16,551 nucleotides of DNA from an uncultured Bacteriovoracaceae bacterium. Lineage in GTDB: Bacteria > Bdellovibrionota > Bacteriovoracia > Bacteriovoracales > Bacteriovoracaceae. Position 1 is the first letter of the stretch; each line of letters opens with the position of its first letter. Location of the stretch: NCBI GenBank assembly GCA_937952395.1, contig CALFYV010000397.1, positions 1 through 16,551 on the forward strand. The letters are read 5' to 3'. A model generated the notes under the pieces. That model had not been told where the DNA came from and ran no database searches. It saw only the letters and a program-made list of their open reading frames with translations. This document shows, piece by piece, positions 1-7,298 of this stretch. Made by a program: the position numbers and the translations under genes.

Positions 1-1
1 T

Positions 2-1063
2 AAATTCTTAAGTAATGTGATTGACCCTCTTGAATTAATAGAACAGTATGGAACTGACTCTCTTAGATTCACTTTGGCTGCTGGCTCTGGTTATAACAGA
101 GGCTTAAACTTAGATCCCGAAAGAATTGAAGGCTATAGAAATTTTATTAATAAAATTTGGAATGCCTTTCGCTTTATTCAACCGTATCTCGAACATGCTG
201 AGGACAAACTACCTGAAACAAAAAAATTATCTATTCATGACAAATGGATCTTATCAGAACTTAATTCAGTCACCCAAAGTGTTAATAAATCTCTTGAAGA
301 ATACCGTTTTGATGATGCTTGTTCAGCTATTTACCAATTTGTTTATGATAAGTTTTGTTCATGGTATATAGAATTATCAAAGAATATTTTCAACTCTCAA
401 GATGATGCTGCCAAAGTAATCAGAGCATCCGTTTTAAAATATGGCTTTAAAAAAATATTGGCTTTATTACATCCGATCACTCCTTTTATAAGTGAAGAAT
501 TATGGTCAAACTTAAAAAGTAATTCTGAGTCTTTGCTTATTTCAAACACCTATCCTGAATTTGATAAAAAGTTGATTTTTGAAAATGAGCAAGAGTCGAT
601 GAATAAGTTTATTGATGTTGTCACTGTCATTAGAAATTTAAGGGCTAGTGTTAATATAAAACCCAAAGATGAAATTGATGTTTGCTTCTTTACTGATGAT
701 CCTCTTTTAGCTGAATTTCTTTATGAAAATAGAAGCTTTTTAGGCGATTTGGCCAAAGTTAAAACTGGTAGAGTTCAATCGAAAAAAGAAGAGCGACCCA
801 AAAAATCTATAATGGGAGCCACAACTCAAGCCGAAGTTTTTATACTTCTTGAAGGTGTCATTGATCTCAGTGAACAAGTTAATCGTATAAAAAAGGAAAT
901 TGAAAAAACTCAAAATGAATATGACAAATTTCAAAAGAAATTGAGCAATCCTAAATTTATAGAAAATGCTAAAAAGGACGCCGTCGAAGAAGCAAAGAAT
1001 AAGGCTAGTGAATTTAAAGAAAAGCTAGACTCATTGGTTAATAGTTTGAGTAATTTTGAATAA
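2..1063 (+). CDS. valS: Valyl-tRNA synthetase, C-terminal part (5' end outside window)
   Basis: Charges tRNA-Val with valine in the cytoplasm. The visible 353 codons begin just inside the KMSKS loop. The reading N-V-I-D-P-L-E-L-I-E-Q-Y-G with SLRFTLA is the classic ValRS segment after that loop. Next comes the helical anticodon-binding domain (GYRNFINKIWNAFRF near visible residues 45-60, then LHPITPFISEELW near 155). The end is a basic, charged coiled coil of about 70 residues containing LSNPKFIENA, the ValRS tRNA-binding arm. The frame is open from base 2, so the gene starts upstream; about 60% of a typical 880-residue protein is missing. It ends with TAA, 4 bp from the convergent gene on the other strand. 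Oddity: where the family has K-S-x-G-N the first visible codons read K-F-L-S-N. Identity is secure from the C-terminal architecture. Confidence 0.96.
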   Translation, partial: KFLSNVIDPLELIEQYGTDSLRFTLAAGSGYNRGLNLDPERIEGYRNFINKIWNAFRFIQPYLEHAEDKLPETKKLSIHDKWILSELNSVTQSVNKSLEEYRFDDACSAIYQFVYDKFCSWYIELSKNIFNSQDDAAKVIRASVLKYGFKKILALLHPITPFISEELWSNLKSNSESLLISNTYPEFDKKLIFENEQESMNKFIDVVTVIRNLRASVNIKPKDEIDVCFFTDDPLLAEFLYENRSFLGDLAKVKTGRVQSKKEERPKKSIMGATTQAEVFILLEGVIDLSEQVNRIKKEIEKTQNEYDKFQKKLSNPKFIENAKKDAVEEAKNKASEFKEKLDSLVNSLSNFE

Positions 1064-1067
1064 TTTT

Positions 1068-2057
1068 TTACTCAAGTTCAAAAAACTTAAAAGCTTTATC
1101 AAAAAGCATTCCTAGATCGAATTTAGTCACCATGTCTTGAGAGTTATTATCTTTTTTCTTTTTTAACAAAGTCATATCACTGGTCGAATGAATGTTGGCA
1201 GTTCCCACAAAGTACAATGGGGCCGTGGTTTGCGGTTGGCCCGTTTCATAAAGAATAATACTTGGTGTTCCTAGATAAGTACTCACATCGGTTAAAATTG
1301 AATTATGTGCAATAACCCCCTTAGCGAATGCGGCCATTTGAGCAAATTGAGTTAAGTCTTCAAAATAAAAAGGGTGAATATCAATAGGCATATCTAAGCT
1401 ATCAAGGAAACGTTCAATTACCACTTTTCTCTGATCAATTGGGGCATTAAAAACAGAAACAAAAACTCTGCGCTTTTCAAACAGATTAATAAATTCTATC
1501 CAATCACTCGGAATTTCATTGTTAATAGGATCGTAAGGTAAATTAACTAAAATATAAGGTGATTCATCCCAATCAGTAATGGGAGGTATAAGTTCTTTGC
1601 CCCTGACTTTGGGTAACTCCATTTTATCTTGTTTTTGATAAAACTTTAAAAGTTGAAAATAACGTTCTGTCTCATGTAATGCAACTGGATATTCCATCTT
1701 TTTGTTCAAGAGTAATGAACTCCAAACTCCGTCATAACCTACACGATCTTTTCCTCTAAAAGCTAATGTCATAAAATGATCCTTAGGTTCTTGCGTTAGT
1801 GAAAAAAAGACATCTGCATGAGAAAGATCTTTCTGATCAACAGCAAAACGATGAATGTCTAAAAAATTTTTATAATTGGTCTTATCAAACTTATGAAAAT
1901 AAGCCTTGAAAGGCAGCAATGTTAGTATGGGAAAAACTTCTTCGGTTCCAATCAAGTGAAAATTCTCAGGCTTAAGCTCTTTTTGAACAGCATGTAAGAA
2001 TGGAAAGACATTCATAACCTGTTTTAATGAATCAGGTAACTTGACGGCTATTTTCAA
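1068..2057 (-). CDS. Glycosyltransferase family 9-like (heptosyltransferase-like) protein
   Basis: A 329-residue soluble protein resembling ADP-heptose:LPS heptosyltransferases (GT9, GT-B fold), which add sugars to the LPS core at the inner face of the inner membrane. Family-like elements: an N-terminal Rossmann start (MKIAVKLPDSLKQVMNVFPF), RGKDRVGYDG near 101-110, HETERYFQLLKFY near 128-140, and a C-terminal nucleotide-sugar segment AHNSILTDVSTYLGTPSIIL near 250-269, equivalent to the family's NDSGPMHLAAALGTP region. That last segment is divergent, so the donor and acceptor are uncertain. The start chosen is TTG at 2057: it has a good AGAGGG Shine-Dalgarno about 6 bases upstream and no better in-frame ATG near the N-terminus. 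It overlaps the upstream membrane-protein gene by 26 bp, implying translational coupling. It is the last gene of the fabI operon. Confidence 0.8.
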   Translation of the reverse strand: MKIAVKLPDSLKQVMNVFPFLHAVQKELKPENFHLIGTEEVFPILTLLPFKAYFHKFDKTNYKNFLDIHRFAVDQKDLSHADVFFSLTQEPKDHFMTLAFRGKDRVGYDGVWSSLLLNKKMEYPVALHETERYFQLLKFYQKQDKMELPKVRGKELIPPITDWDESPYILVNLPYDPINNEIPSDWIEFINLFEKRRVFVSVFNAPIDQRKVVIERFLDSLDMPIDIHPFYFEDLTQFAQMAAFAKGVIAHNSILTDVSTYLGTPSIILYETGQPQTTAPLYFVGTANIHSTSDMTLLKKKKDNNSQDMVTKFDLGMLFDKAFKFFELE

Positions 2058-2790
2058 CTAGACCCTCTTTCTTGTTTAGTTTTACCCAAAGTATTGTAAA
2101 AAAACTTGTCGCTAATGGTGGTACAATAAGATTAACAATAGGAATTGAAATCACAAAGAAGAAAATAAATCCCATTAGCCCATAATAAAAAAAATTTCTT
2201 CGCAAATCATCTATGCAATTAGATAAACTCAATTCATTTCTGGCCCATGAATAATCTAAAAACTGAGAAGAGAGCAATAAAGCTGAAATAACTAAACTCA
2301 GTGGAGTTAAAAAAGGAATATAACTTAGAACAATACCTATAAAAGCAATAAAACCGATAAAAAAGACTTTTTTAATTTCATTTCCTATAGTCCAAAATAT
2401 TTTTTTTAAAGAGGCTCTTAATGACTCACTCATGGGTGTCAATTCTGAGCCCATAATCTGTTTTTCAATCCGAGCACTGAGCAAATCATTAAATGGTGAT
2501 GCGATGACCGAGACAAAAATAATAAATGTCCAATTAACTACAAAATAAAGAATAATAGTTAGAAGTATCGCCAAAACATAATAAATATAAGAGCTCCAAT
2601 CTCCTTGCTGTTGAAATTGGGAATTAATATAACTTGTACCTTTATTCACAAAAAATTCATAAAAATATAAACCTAAAAAATAATAAGCAAGTATACCAAT
2701 AAAGATTGGTGCTAAAGCCAGTAAAGCATTAGCCTTATTACTTACAAGGATTTTAATCGATGGTTTAATGTTAGATATAACTAAATTCAT
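2032..2790 (-). CDS. EI24 domain (CysZ-like) integral membrane protein
   Basis: A 252-residue polytopic inner-membrane protein of the EI24/CysZ family (etoposide-induced 2.4 domain). CysZ is a sulfate permease in enterobacteria, but most bacterial members have no known substrate. Hydrophobic segments lie at about residues 22-47, 68-97, 141-178 (probably two helices) and 203-238. The diagnostic motif ASPFNDLLSARIEK at 97-110 follows the second segment, and FLDYSWARNE at 177-186 matches the family's LDYPxxRR motif. The ATG at 2790 overlaps the stop of the upstream DUF309 gene in an ATGA arrangement, and the 3' end overlaps the glycosyltransferase gene, so all are co-translated. A role in envelope transport fits the neighbours, but sulfate transport is not supported by any cysteine-biosynthesis gene here. 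Confidence 0.82.
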   Translation of the reverse strand: MNLVISNIKPSIKILVSNKANALLALAPIFIGILAYYFLGLYFYEFFVNKGTSYINSQFQQQGDWSSYIYYVLAILLTIILYFVVNWTFIIFVSVIASPFNDLLSARIEKQIMGSELTPMSESLRASLKKIFWTIGNEIKKVFFIGFIAFIGIVLSYIPFLTPLSLVISALLLSSQFLDYSWARNELSLSNCIDDLRRNFFYYGLMGFIFFFVISIPIVNLIVPPLATSFFTILWVKLNKKEGLVENSRQVT

Positions 2791-3191
2791 AAATCGTATT
2801 TTTTAAATCTAAAATTATAAAGTGCTTCAAAATCTTCTAGTTTAGGTTCTGGGCCGATATTAAAAGTAAGCTTTTTTATTTCTTCCCAATCAACTTTTTC
2901 AAACAACAATGGTGTTTCTATATTTTGCTCTTCACAGCGTAAAAATTTTTCCTTAGCTTTATTAATTAAACCTTTGGCCCCTACTAAATTGCTTTCACGA
3001 TAATGAACCAAAGCTGAGGCTACTTGAATAATCGCCCAATAAACATTACGCGCAGGATCATCCCTGTCTTCCAACCAAACATGCTCGAGTGCTTCATGAC
3101 ATTCCCAGTATTTTTGAGCATTAAAACATTCAATGCCTTCTTTGAGTCTTGCTAGGTGGTACTGTGTGAATTTACCCCAATCTTCTTTCAT
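2787..3191 (-). CDS. DUF309 domain protein
   Basis: A 134-residue helical cytoplasmic protein of the DUF309 family, whose biochemical function is unknown. The hallmark is the helix KYWECHEALEHVWL at residues 27-40, matching the family's F-x-E-C-H-E-x-L-E-x-x-W pattern. It is followed by a second helix with AIIQVASALVHYRESN (53-68), matching the usual G-x-I-Q-x-A-x-A-x-x-H helix. The conserved His and Glu residues (H32, E33, H63) face each other in such proteins and could bind a metal or ligand; that is inference. The ATG at 3191 directly abuts the TAA of fabI upstream, and the TGA overlaps the start of the EI24 gene. Operon position suggests an accessory envelope or lipid role, but no specific function can be assigned. 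Confidence 0.85.
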   Translation of the reverse strand: MKEDWGKFTQYHLARLKEGIECFNAQKYWECHEALEHVWLEDRDDPARNVYWAIIQVASALVHYRESNLVGAKGLINKAKEKFLRCEEQNIETPLLFEKVDWEEIKKLTFNIGPEPKLEDFEALYNFRFKKYDL

Positions 3192-3959
3192 TTAAATTCC
3201 CATAATAGATAAGCCGGAATCAACATAAAGAATTTGACCTGTAACACCTGAAGAGAGTGAAGAAGCTAAGTACAAAGCTGTTCCCCCCACATCTTCAGTT
3301 GTAATATTTTTTCGAAGTGGTGCTTTCTCTTCGACAGTGCTTAAAATGCTTCTAAAGCCTGAAATACCTGAAGCAGCTAAAGTCTTTATAGGGCCTGCTG
3401 ATATGGCATTTACTCGTATGCCTTTAGGTCCCATATCATCAGCAAGATAGCGCATTGAGGCTTCAAGGGCAGCCTTTGCCACACCCATCATATTATAATT
3501 GGCCAAAACTTTTTGTGAGCCATGATAAGTCATCGCCATGACGCTTGCACCAGGATTCATGAGTTCTTCCAGTTCATGACAAAGTGCAATCAAAGAATAA
3601 GCAGAAATATCATTGGCCAGTGCAAAACCTTTTCGAGATGTTTCAATAAAACGTCCCTTCAGATCCTCTTTATCTGCAAAAGCTAAAGAATGAACTAAAA
3701 TATCAAAATTCCCCCATTCATTTTTAATTGTTTCTTTCAGTCTTGAGATATGATCATCATTGGTGACATCAACTTCAGCCAGAAAATCTGCTGAAACTTC
3801 TTTTGAAAGAGGTACAACACGTTTTTCAATAGCTTCATTCATATAAGTTAGGGCGATAGACGCTCCGTTTCTTTTTAAGATTTGCGTAATCCCCCACGCA
3901 ATAGATCGCTCGTTTGCAACGCCTAGAACAAGGGCCTTTTTTCCTGCTAAAAGATCCAT
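3192..3959 (-). CDS. fabI: Enoyl-[acyl-carrier-protein] reductase (NADH), FabI
   Basis: Catalyses the last reduction of each fatty acid elongation cycle, trans-2-enoyl-ACP to acyl-ACP, in the cytoplasm. The 255-residue protein is full length for FabI. It has the cofactor-binding start GKKALVLGVANERSIAWG at 6-23 and the FabI-specific catalytic triad spacing Y145-x9-Y155-x6-K162 in MTYHGSQKV and NYNMMGVAKAALEA. It also has the C-terminal substrate-loop region SAGPIKTLAASGI (187-199) and VDSGLSIMG near the end. Residue 93, where E. coli has Gly in its triclosan contact, is Ala here (HSLAFA), as in several other FabI proteins. ATG 3959 has an AGGTG Shine-Dalgarno 5 bases upstream. It is the first gene of a four-gene operon and is divergent from the aromatic-catabolism operon, sharing a roughly 120-bp intergenic region. 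Confidence 0.96.
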   Translation of the reverse strand: MDLLAGKKALVLGVANERSIAWGITQILKRNGASIALTYMNEAIEKRVVPLSKEVSADFLAEVDVTNDDHISRLKETIKNEWGNFDILVHSLAFADKEDLKGRFIETSRKGFALANDISAYSLIALCHELEELMNPGASVMAMTYHGSQKVLANYNMMGVAKAALEASMRYLADDMGPKGIRVNAISAGPIKTLAASGISGFRSILSTVEEKAPLRKNITTEDVGGTALYLASSLSSGVTGQILYVDSGLSIMGI

Positions 3960-4078
3960 TTTTCACCTCGATAATGTGATATTACTCTATCTTTCATCAA
4001 TATGACGAGCAAGTCTTGGCGCTAAAGATTGCCTTAAAATTTATCTCTGTGTTAACGTGTTTAAATAAAGAGGTTGTT
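3960..4078. promoter_or_regulatory. Divergent intergenic region between fabI and the hisC operon
   Basis: About 119 bp separate the fabI start (minus) from the GTG start of the aminotransferase gene (plus), so promoters for both operons should lie here. Toward fabI, a TTGCTC / 17-bp / TAGAGT arrangement is the best sigma70-like match, but it is weak. I see no clear operator palindrome. An in-frame TTG at 4016 could lengthen the aminotransferase N-terminus by 21 residues. Those residues do not look like the family, and the Shine-Dalgarno AAAGAGG sits directly before the GTG at 4079. Confidence 0.4.
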
Positions 4079-4501
4079 GTGACAAAAGAATTAATCCCAG
4101 ATTATCTAAAAGAGCTTATTCCTTATCAAGCAGGTAAGCCAATTGAAGAGCTGGCACGAGAAAAGAACCTCACTCGTATTTCTAAACTGGCCAGTAACGA
4201 AAATCCTCTTGGCCCCTCTCCACAAGCTATTAGAGAGATGACCTATCATTTGTGGAATGTACACCGTTACCCTGATATGTACTCCCATGAATTAAAATCA
4301 GCTCTGGCCAAAATTTATAAACTTAAAAAAGAAAATATCATATTGGCCAATGGAAGCGAAGGAGTTATCGGCTTGATCGCTCGTGCATTCGTTCAACCAG
4401 GTGATGAAGTTCTAACCAGTGAAAAAACCTTCACCGCTGGATGTATTCTTTTTCGTGGTTGTGGAGCAAAAATTATCGAAGCTCCCATGACCAAAGATTG
4501 A
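4079..4501 (+). pseudogene. hisC: HisC-like PLP aminotransferase, N-terminal part of a frameshifted gene
   Basis: N-terminal 140 residues of a class I/II pyridoxal-phosphate aminotransferase of the histidinol-phosphate aminotransferase (HisC) family. It shows the family opening (ELIPDYLKELIPYQAGKPIE), the substrate segment KLASNENPLGPSPQA, and ILANGSEGVIGLIARAF, which carries the phosphate-binding Gly-Ser. The start chosen is GTG 4079, with AAAGAGG ending 5 bases upstream. The frame ends at TGA 4499-4501, right after the residues APMTKD. The protein clearly continues in the +1-shifted frame (I-D-E-I-A-K-R-I from 4497), and about three or four codons usual for the family are absent at the junction. 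That points to a small deletion (net -2 modulo 3) or a sequence error. HisC enzymes often also transaminate tyrosine and phenylalanine, and the homogentisate genes downstream make that the likely role. Confidence 0.85.
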
Positions 4502-5186
4502 TGAAATTGCTAAAAGAATTAATGAAAAAACCAAAATGATTTATATTGCAAATCCTAACAATCCAACGGGAACATATATTCGCAAACAGGAATTTGACCG
4601 ACTTATGGATTCAGTTCCAAAACATGTTCTTGTTATTCAAGATGAGGCTTATTATGAGTTTGCTCAGAGATACGCTCCTGACTATCCTGATTCAATGGAT
4701 TACCGCTATGACAATGTTTTGACTCTGAGAACCTTCTCAAAAGCTTTCGGATTAAGTGGAATTCGAGTTGGTTATGGATTTGGTCATGAAGAACTTATTA
4801 CCAACCTACACAAAGTCAAATTAAGTTTTGAACCAGGTTCAATTGCACAAAAAGGTGCTATCGGTGCACTTAAAGATTATTCTCATTTAGATAGAACTCT
4901 TCGAAGTAATGAAAAAAGATATCAAGAGCTAGAAGGTTTTTTAAGAAAAAACAATTTTGACTTTATTGAATCAGTAACAAATTTTATCTGCGTTAACACA
5001 GGTTCTGAGCAAGCCAGCAGCTGGCTATATGAGGAACTTTTAAATAAAGGGGTTATTGTTAGGCCGCTAAAAGCTAATGCTATGCCTGAATATTTAAGAG
5101 TTTCCTTAGGTAAAAAAGAAGAAATGGATCATTTCTATCAAGCCATGGAAATATTGCTGCCAGAATTCAATAGAAAGTTTAGGTGA
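4500..5186 (+). pseudogene. hisC: HisC-like PLP aminotransferase, C-terminal part of a frameshifted gene
   Basis: Continuation of the same aminotransferase in another frame; its first ATG is at 4536, within the fold (MIYIANPNNPTGTYI). It contains all catalytic parts: ANPNNPTGT for PLP ring contacts, the Asp in VIQDEAYYEF that pairs with the pyridine nitrogen, the Schiff-base lysine in RTFSKAFGLSG (codon 4740-4742) and the carboxylate-binding Arg in YLRVSLG near the C-terminus. No further damage is visible, so the lesion is either recent or an assembly error. The only start in this part would give a protein without the N-terminal arm and substrate loop, so it is not expected to be active alone. 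The TGA at 5184-5186 is followed after 4 bases by the ATG of the fumarylacetoacetase gene, and AGGTGA at the stop serves as the next Shine-Dalgarno. Confidence 0.85.
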
Positions 5187-5190
5187 AAAT

Positions 5191-6198
5191 ATGAAAGTAT
5201 GCATGTACAAAATAAAAACTGATCTAGGTAATATTTCAAGAGCTGGTATTCTGGAAAACGAAAAACTAATTATCGATATTAATTTTGTTTGGCAGGTTTA
5301 CTATGAAAAACAAGATGTCTACTCTCCCGAGGTTAAATCAAATATTTTAACACCAGCTTCTGTTTCAAATATTATCAAACTAAACCAAGAACCCATTGAA
5401 GTTTTGCAAAAAACTCTAGAGCTATACAAAAAATATAGCAAAGAAGGAATTTTAAAAACTAAAAACAATTGGTCTCTTGCCTATCATATTCATGATTTTA
5501 AAAATATCGATTTTGATGTCCCGTTAGATGATATTAATAGTTATCGTGATTTTTATATTCATGAAAAACATGTCAAGAAAGGATTTGAAAAACGTAACGA
5601 AGCTATGCCTGAAGCTTGGTATGAAATGCCGGTTTACTACAAGGGGCCCAGAACTAGCTTTATTGGAAATAATGAGATTGTACCATGGCCCAGCTATACG
5701 AAAAAATTAGATTATGAATTAGAACTAGCGGCTGTTATTGGTAAAGATGGTAAAAACATTAAAGAAAAAGATGCCATGAAGCACATCTTTGGTTTTACTA
5801 TTTTAAATGACATCTCAGCTCGCGATATTCAAAAGAAAGAAATGTCAGTACGCTTAGGCCCATCCAAAGGCAAAGATTTTTGTTCAATCATTGGTCCTGT
5901 CATTGTGACAGCTGATGAATTTAAATACAAAGAACCTGATCTAGAAATGAGAGCAATTATTAACGATGAACTATGGTCAAAAGGCAGAAGCTCTGAAGGG
6001 CATTTTACTTGGTCGCAAATGATCGAGCATGCCTCACGTGATGAATGGTTAATAGCAACTGATATTTTAGGAAGTGGAACAGTAGGCACTGGTTGTGGAC
6101 TAGAATTAGATAAATGGATTAAGCCTGGAGATAAAGTAACTTTAGAAATCGAAAAAATCGGAAGCCTTACAAATATTATTGGCACACCAAATGAATAG
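5191..6198 (+). CDS. fahA: Fumarylacetoacetase (FAH family)
   Basis: Hydrolyses fumarylacetoacetate to fumarate and acetoacetate, the last step of tyrosine degradation. The 335-residue protein has an N-terminal domain of about 100 residues and then the FAH catalytic domain. Candidate metal ligands follow the family pattern: D120 in SYRDFYIHEKH, E176 and E178 in LDYELELAAVIG, and D208 in LNDISARDIQ. H127, seven residues after D120, matches the catalytic His of authentic FAH. K227 in GPSKGKDFCSIIGP and GTVGTGCGLEL (296-306) complete the active site. The RDFY...H element and the homogentisate dioxygenase gene immediately downstream favour true fumarylacetoacetase over a generic FAA-hydrolase. 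It is 4 bp downstream of the aminotransferase gene with a strong AGGTGA ribosome-binding site, and 8 bp upstream of hmgA. Confidence 0.88.
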   Translation: MKVCMYKIKTDLGNISRAGILENEKLIIDINFVWQVYYEKQDVYSPEVKSNILTPASVSNIIKLNQEPIEVLQKTLELYKKYSKEGILKTKNNWSLAYHIHDFKNIDFDVPLDDINSYRDFYIHEKHVKKGFEKRNEAMPEAWYEMPVYYKGPRTSFIGNNEIVPWPSYTKKLDYELELAAVIGKDGKNIKEKDAMKHIFGFTILNDISARDIQKKEMSVRLGPSKGKDFCSIIGPVIVTADEFKYKEPDLEMRAIINDELWSKGRSSEGHFTWSQMIEHASRDEWLIATDILGSGTVGTGCGLELDKWIKPGDKVTLEIEKIGSLTNIIGTPNE

Positions 6199-6206
6199 AG
6201 AGAATT

Positions 6207-7298
6207 ATGGAAAACTTTAAAGCATCTGGAACTTTCACTAAGCAAGCTCACGTTAAAATACCGGAGGGACTTTATGAAGAAGAGCATGGACGCAAAGGTT
6301 TCTTTGGGCGTGTCAGCCACCTCTATCACCAAAATCCCTTAACCAATTGGACTAAAATTGACGGAAATTTAAAACCTAGAAACCTACCACCTCTTTTTGA
6401 AAAAAAAGAATTACAAAATAAATTTCAAGAATATTTATATAATAATGATTGCATTATTTCCCTGGCCAATTTCACAGATGATTTCGCTCATTTTTTTAGA
6501 AATGCTGATTTTGACGAACTTTATTTTATTCATGAAGGAACAGGAAACCTTGAGACAACTTATGGTCATCTTAAATATGTTAAAGGTGACTACATTATTA
6601 TCCCAAGAGGAACTACCTATAAATTTTATATCAAAGAAATTACTAAATTTTTAAAAGTGGAATCACGTTCTGAGTTTGAGCAACCCACAAGAGGAATTTT
6701 GGGCCCGAATGCTCTTTATGATCAAACAACAATAGTCACTCCAGAAGCGCAGCTTGGAAGTGAGCAAGATAAAAAAGAATATACTATAGAAATTAAGCGC
6801 GAAAATGAGATAACAAAACTCACTTATCCTTTTAACCCACTGGATGTAAAAGGTTGGAAGGGTTCTGTCTATCCATGGAAATTATCAATTTATGACTATT
6901 GTCCAATTATGAGTCATCGCTATCATATTCCTCCATCAGGCCATACAACGTTTGTTTGTCAAAACTTTGTAGTTTGCTCATTCGTCGCCAGGCCTCTTGA
7001 GAGTTCTGATGAAGGTGTTCTTAAAGTCCCTTTCTATCATTCTAATATTGACTACGATGAAGTGCTTTTCTATCACCAAGGAAACTTCTTTAGCCGTGAT
7101 AATATCGATGCAGGAGCTATCACTTTTCACCCTCAAGGAATTAATCACGGACCACACCCAAAAGCTTTTGAAAAAGCGGATGATAAAGAATTTACCGATG
7201 AATTTGCTGTTATGATTGATGCTCGTTATCCGTTAAAGCTAAGTGAAGTTTTTCAAAAACATGAAAATAAAAACTACTGGAAAAGTTGGATGTCCTAA
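6207..7298 (+). CDS. hmgA: Homogentisate 1,2-dioxygenase
   Basis: Opens the ring of homogentisate with O2 to give maleylacetoacetate, using non-haem Fe(II) in the cytoplasm. The 363-residue protein is the shorter bacterial form (the human enzyme is about 445). The N-terminal half has a degenerate cupin (DELYFIHEGTGNLETTYGH at 103-121, then IIPRGTTYKF). The C-terminal cupin carries the iron site: FYHSNIDYDEVLFYHQG (H278, E285) and HPQGINHGPHP (H314). These correspond to the His-Glu-His ligands of the family; the Glu assignment is from spacing and conservation, not structure. Start ATG 6207 follows GAGAG, which overlaps the stop of the fumarylacetoacetase gene. The stop overlaps the next gene as TAATG. 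Third of four genes of the operon. Confidence 0.92.
   Translation: MENFKASGTFTKQAHVKIPEGLYEEEHGRKGFFGRVSHLYHQNPLTNWTKIDGNLKPRNLPPLFEKKELQNKFQEYLYNNDCIISLANFTDDFAHFFRNADFDELYFIHEGTGNLETTYGHLKYVKGDYIIIPRGTTYKFYIKEITKFLKVESRSEFEQPTRGILGPNALYDQTTIVTPEAQLGSEQDKKEYTIEIKRENEITKLTYPFNPLDVKGWKGSVYPWKLSIYDYCPIMSHRYHIPPSGHTTFVCQNFVVCSFVARPLESSDEGVLKVPFYHSNIDYDEVLFYHQGNFFSRDNIDAGAITFHPQGINHGPHPKAFEKADDKEFTDEFAVMIDARYPLKLSEVFQKHENKNYWKSWMS

Noticed and set aside
4016..4078. Upstream TTG start for the HisC-like gene (21 extra residues).
   Set aside because: No Shine-Dalgarno and no family similarity, while GTG 4079 has AAAGAGG at ideal spacing and gives the usual HisC opening.
4485..4510. Programmed ribosomal frameshift in the hisC-like gene.
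   Set aside because: No slippery heptamer at the junction, and codons normally present in the family appear to be missing, which frameshifting would not explain.
5829..6332. Long minus-strand open frame opposite the fumarylacetoacetase/hmgA junction.
   Set aside because: Antisense shadow of two well-identified genes with no recognisable motif.
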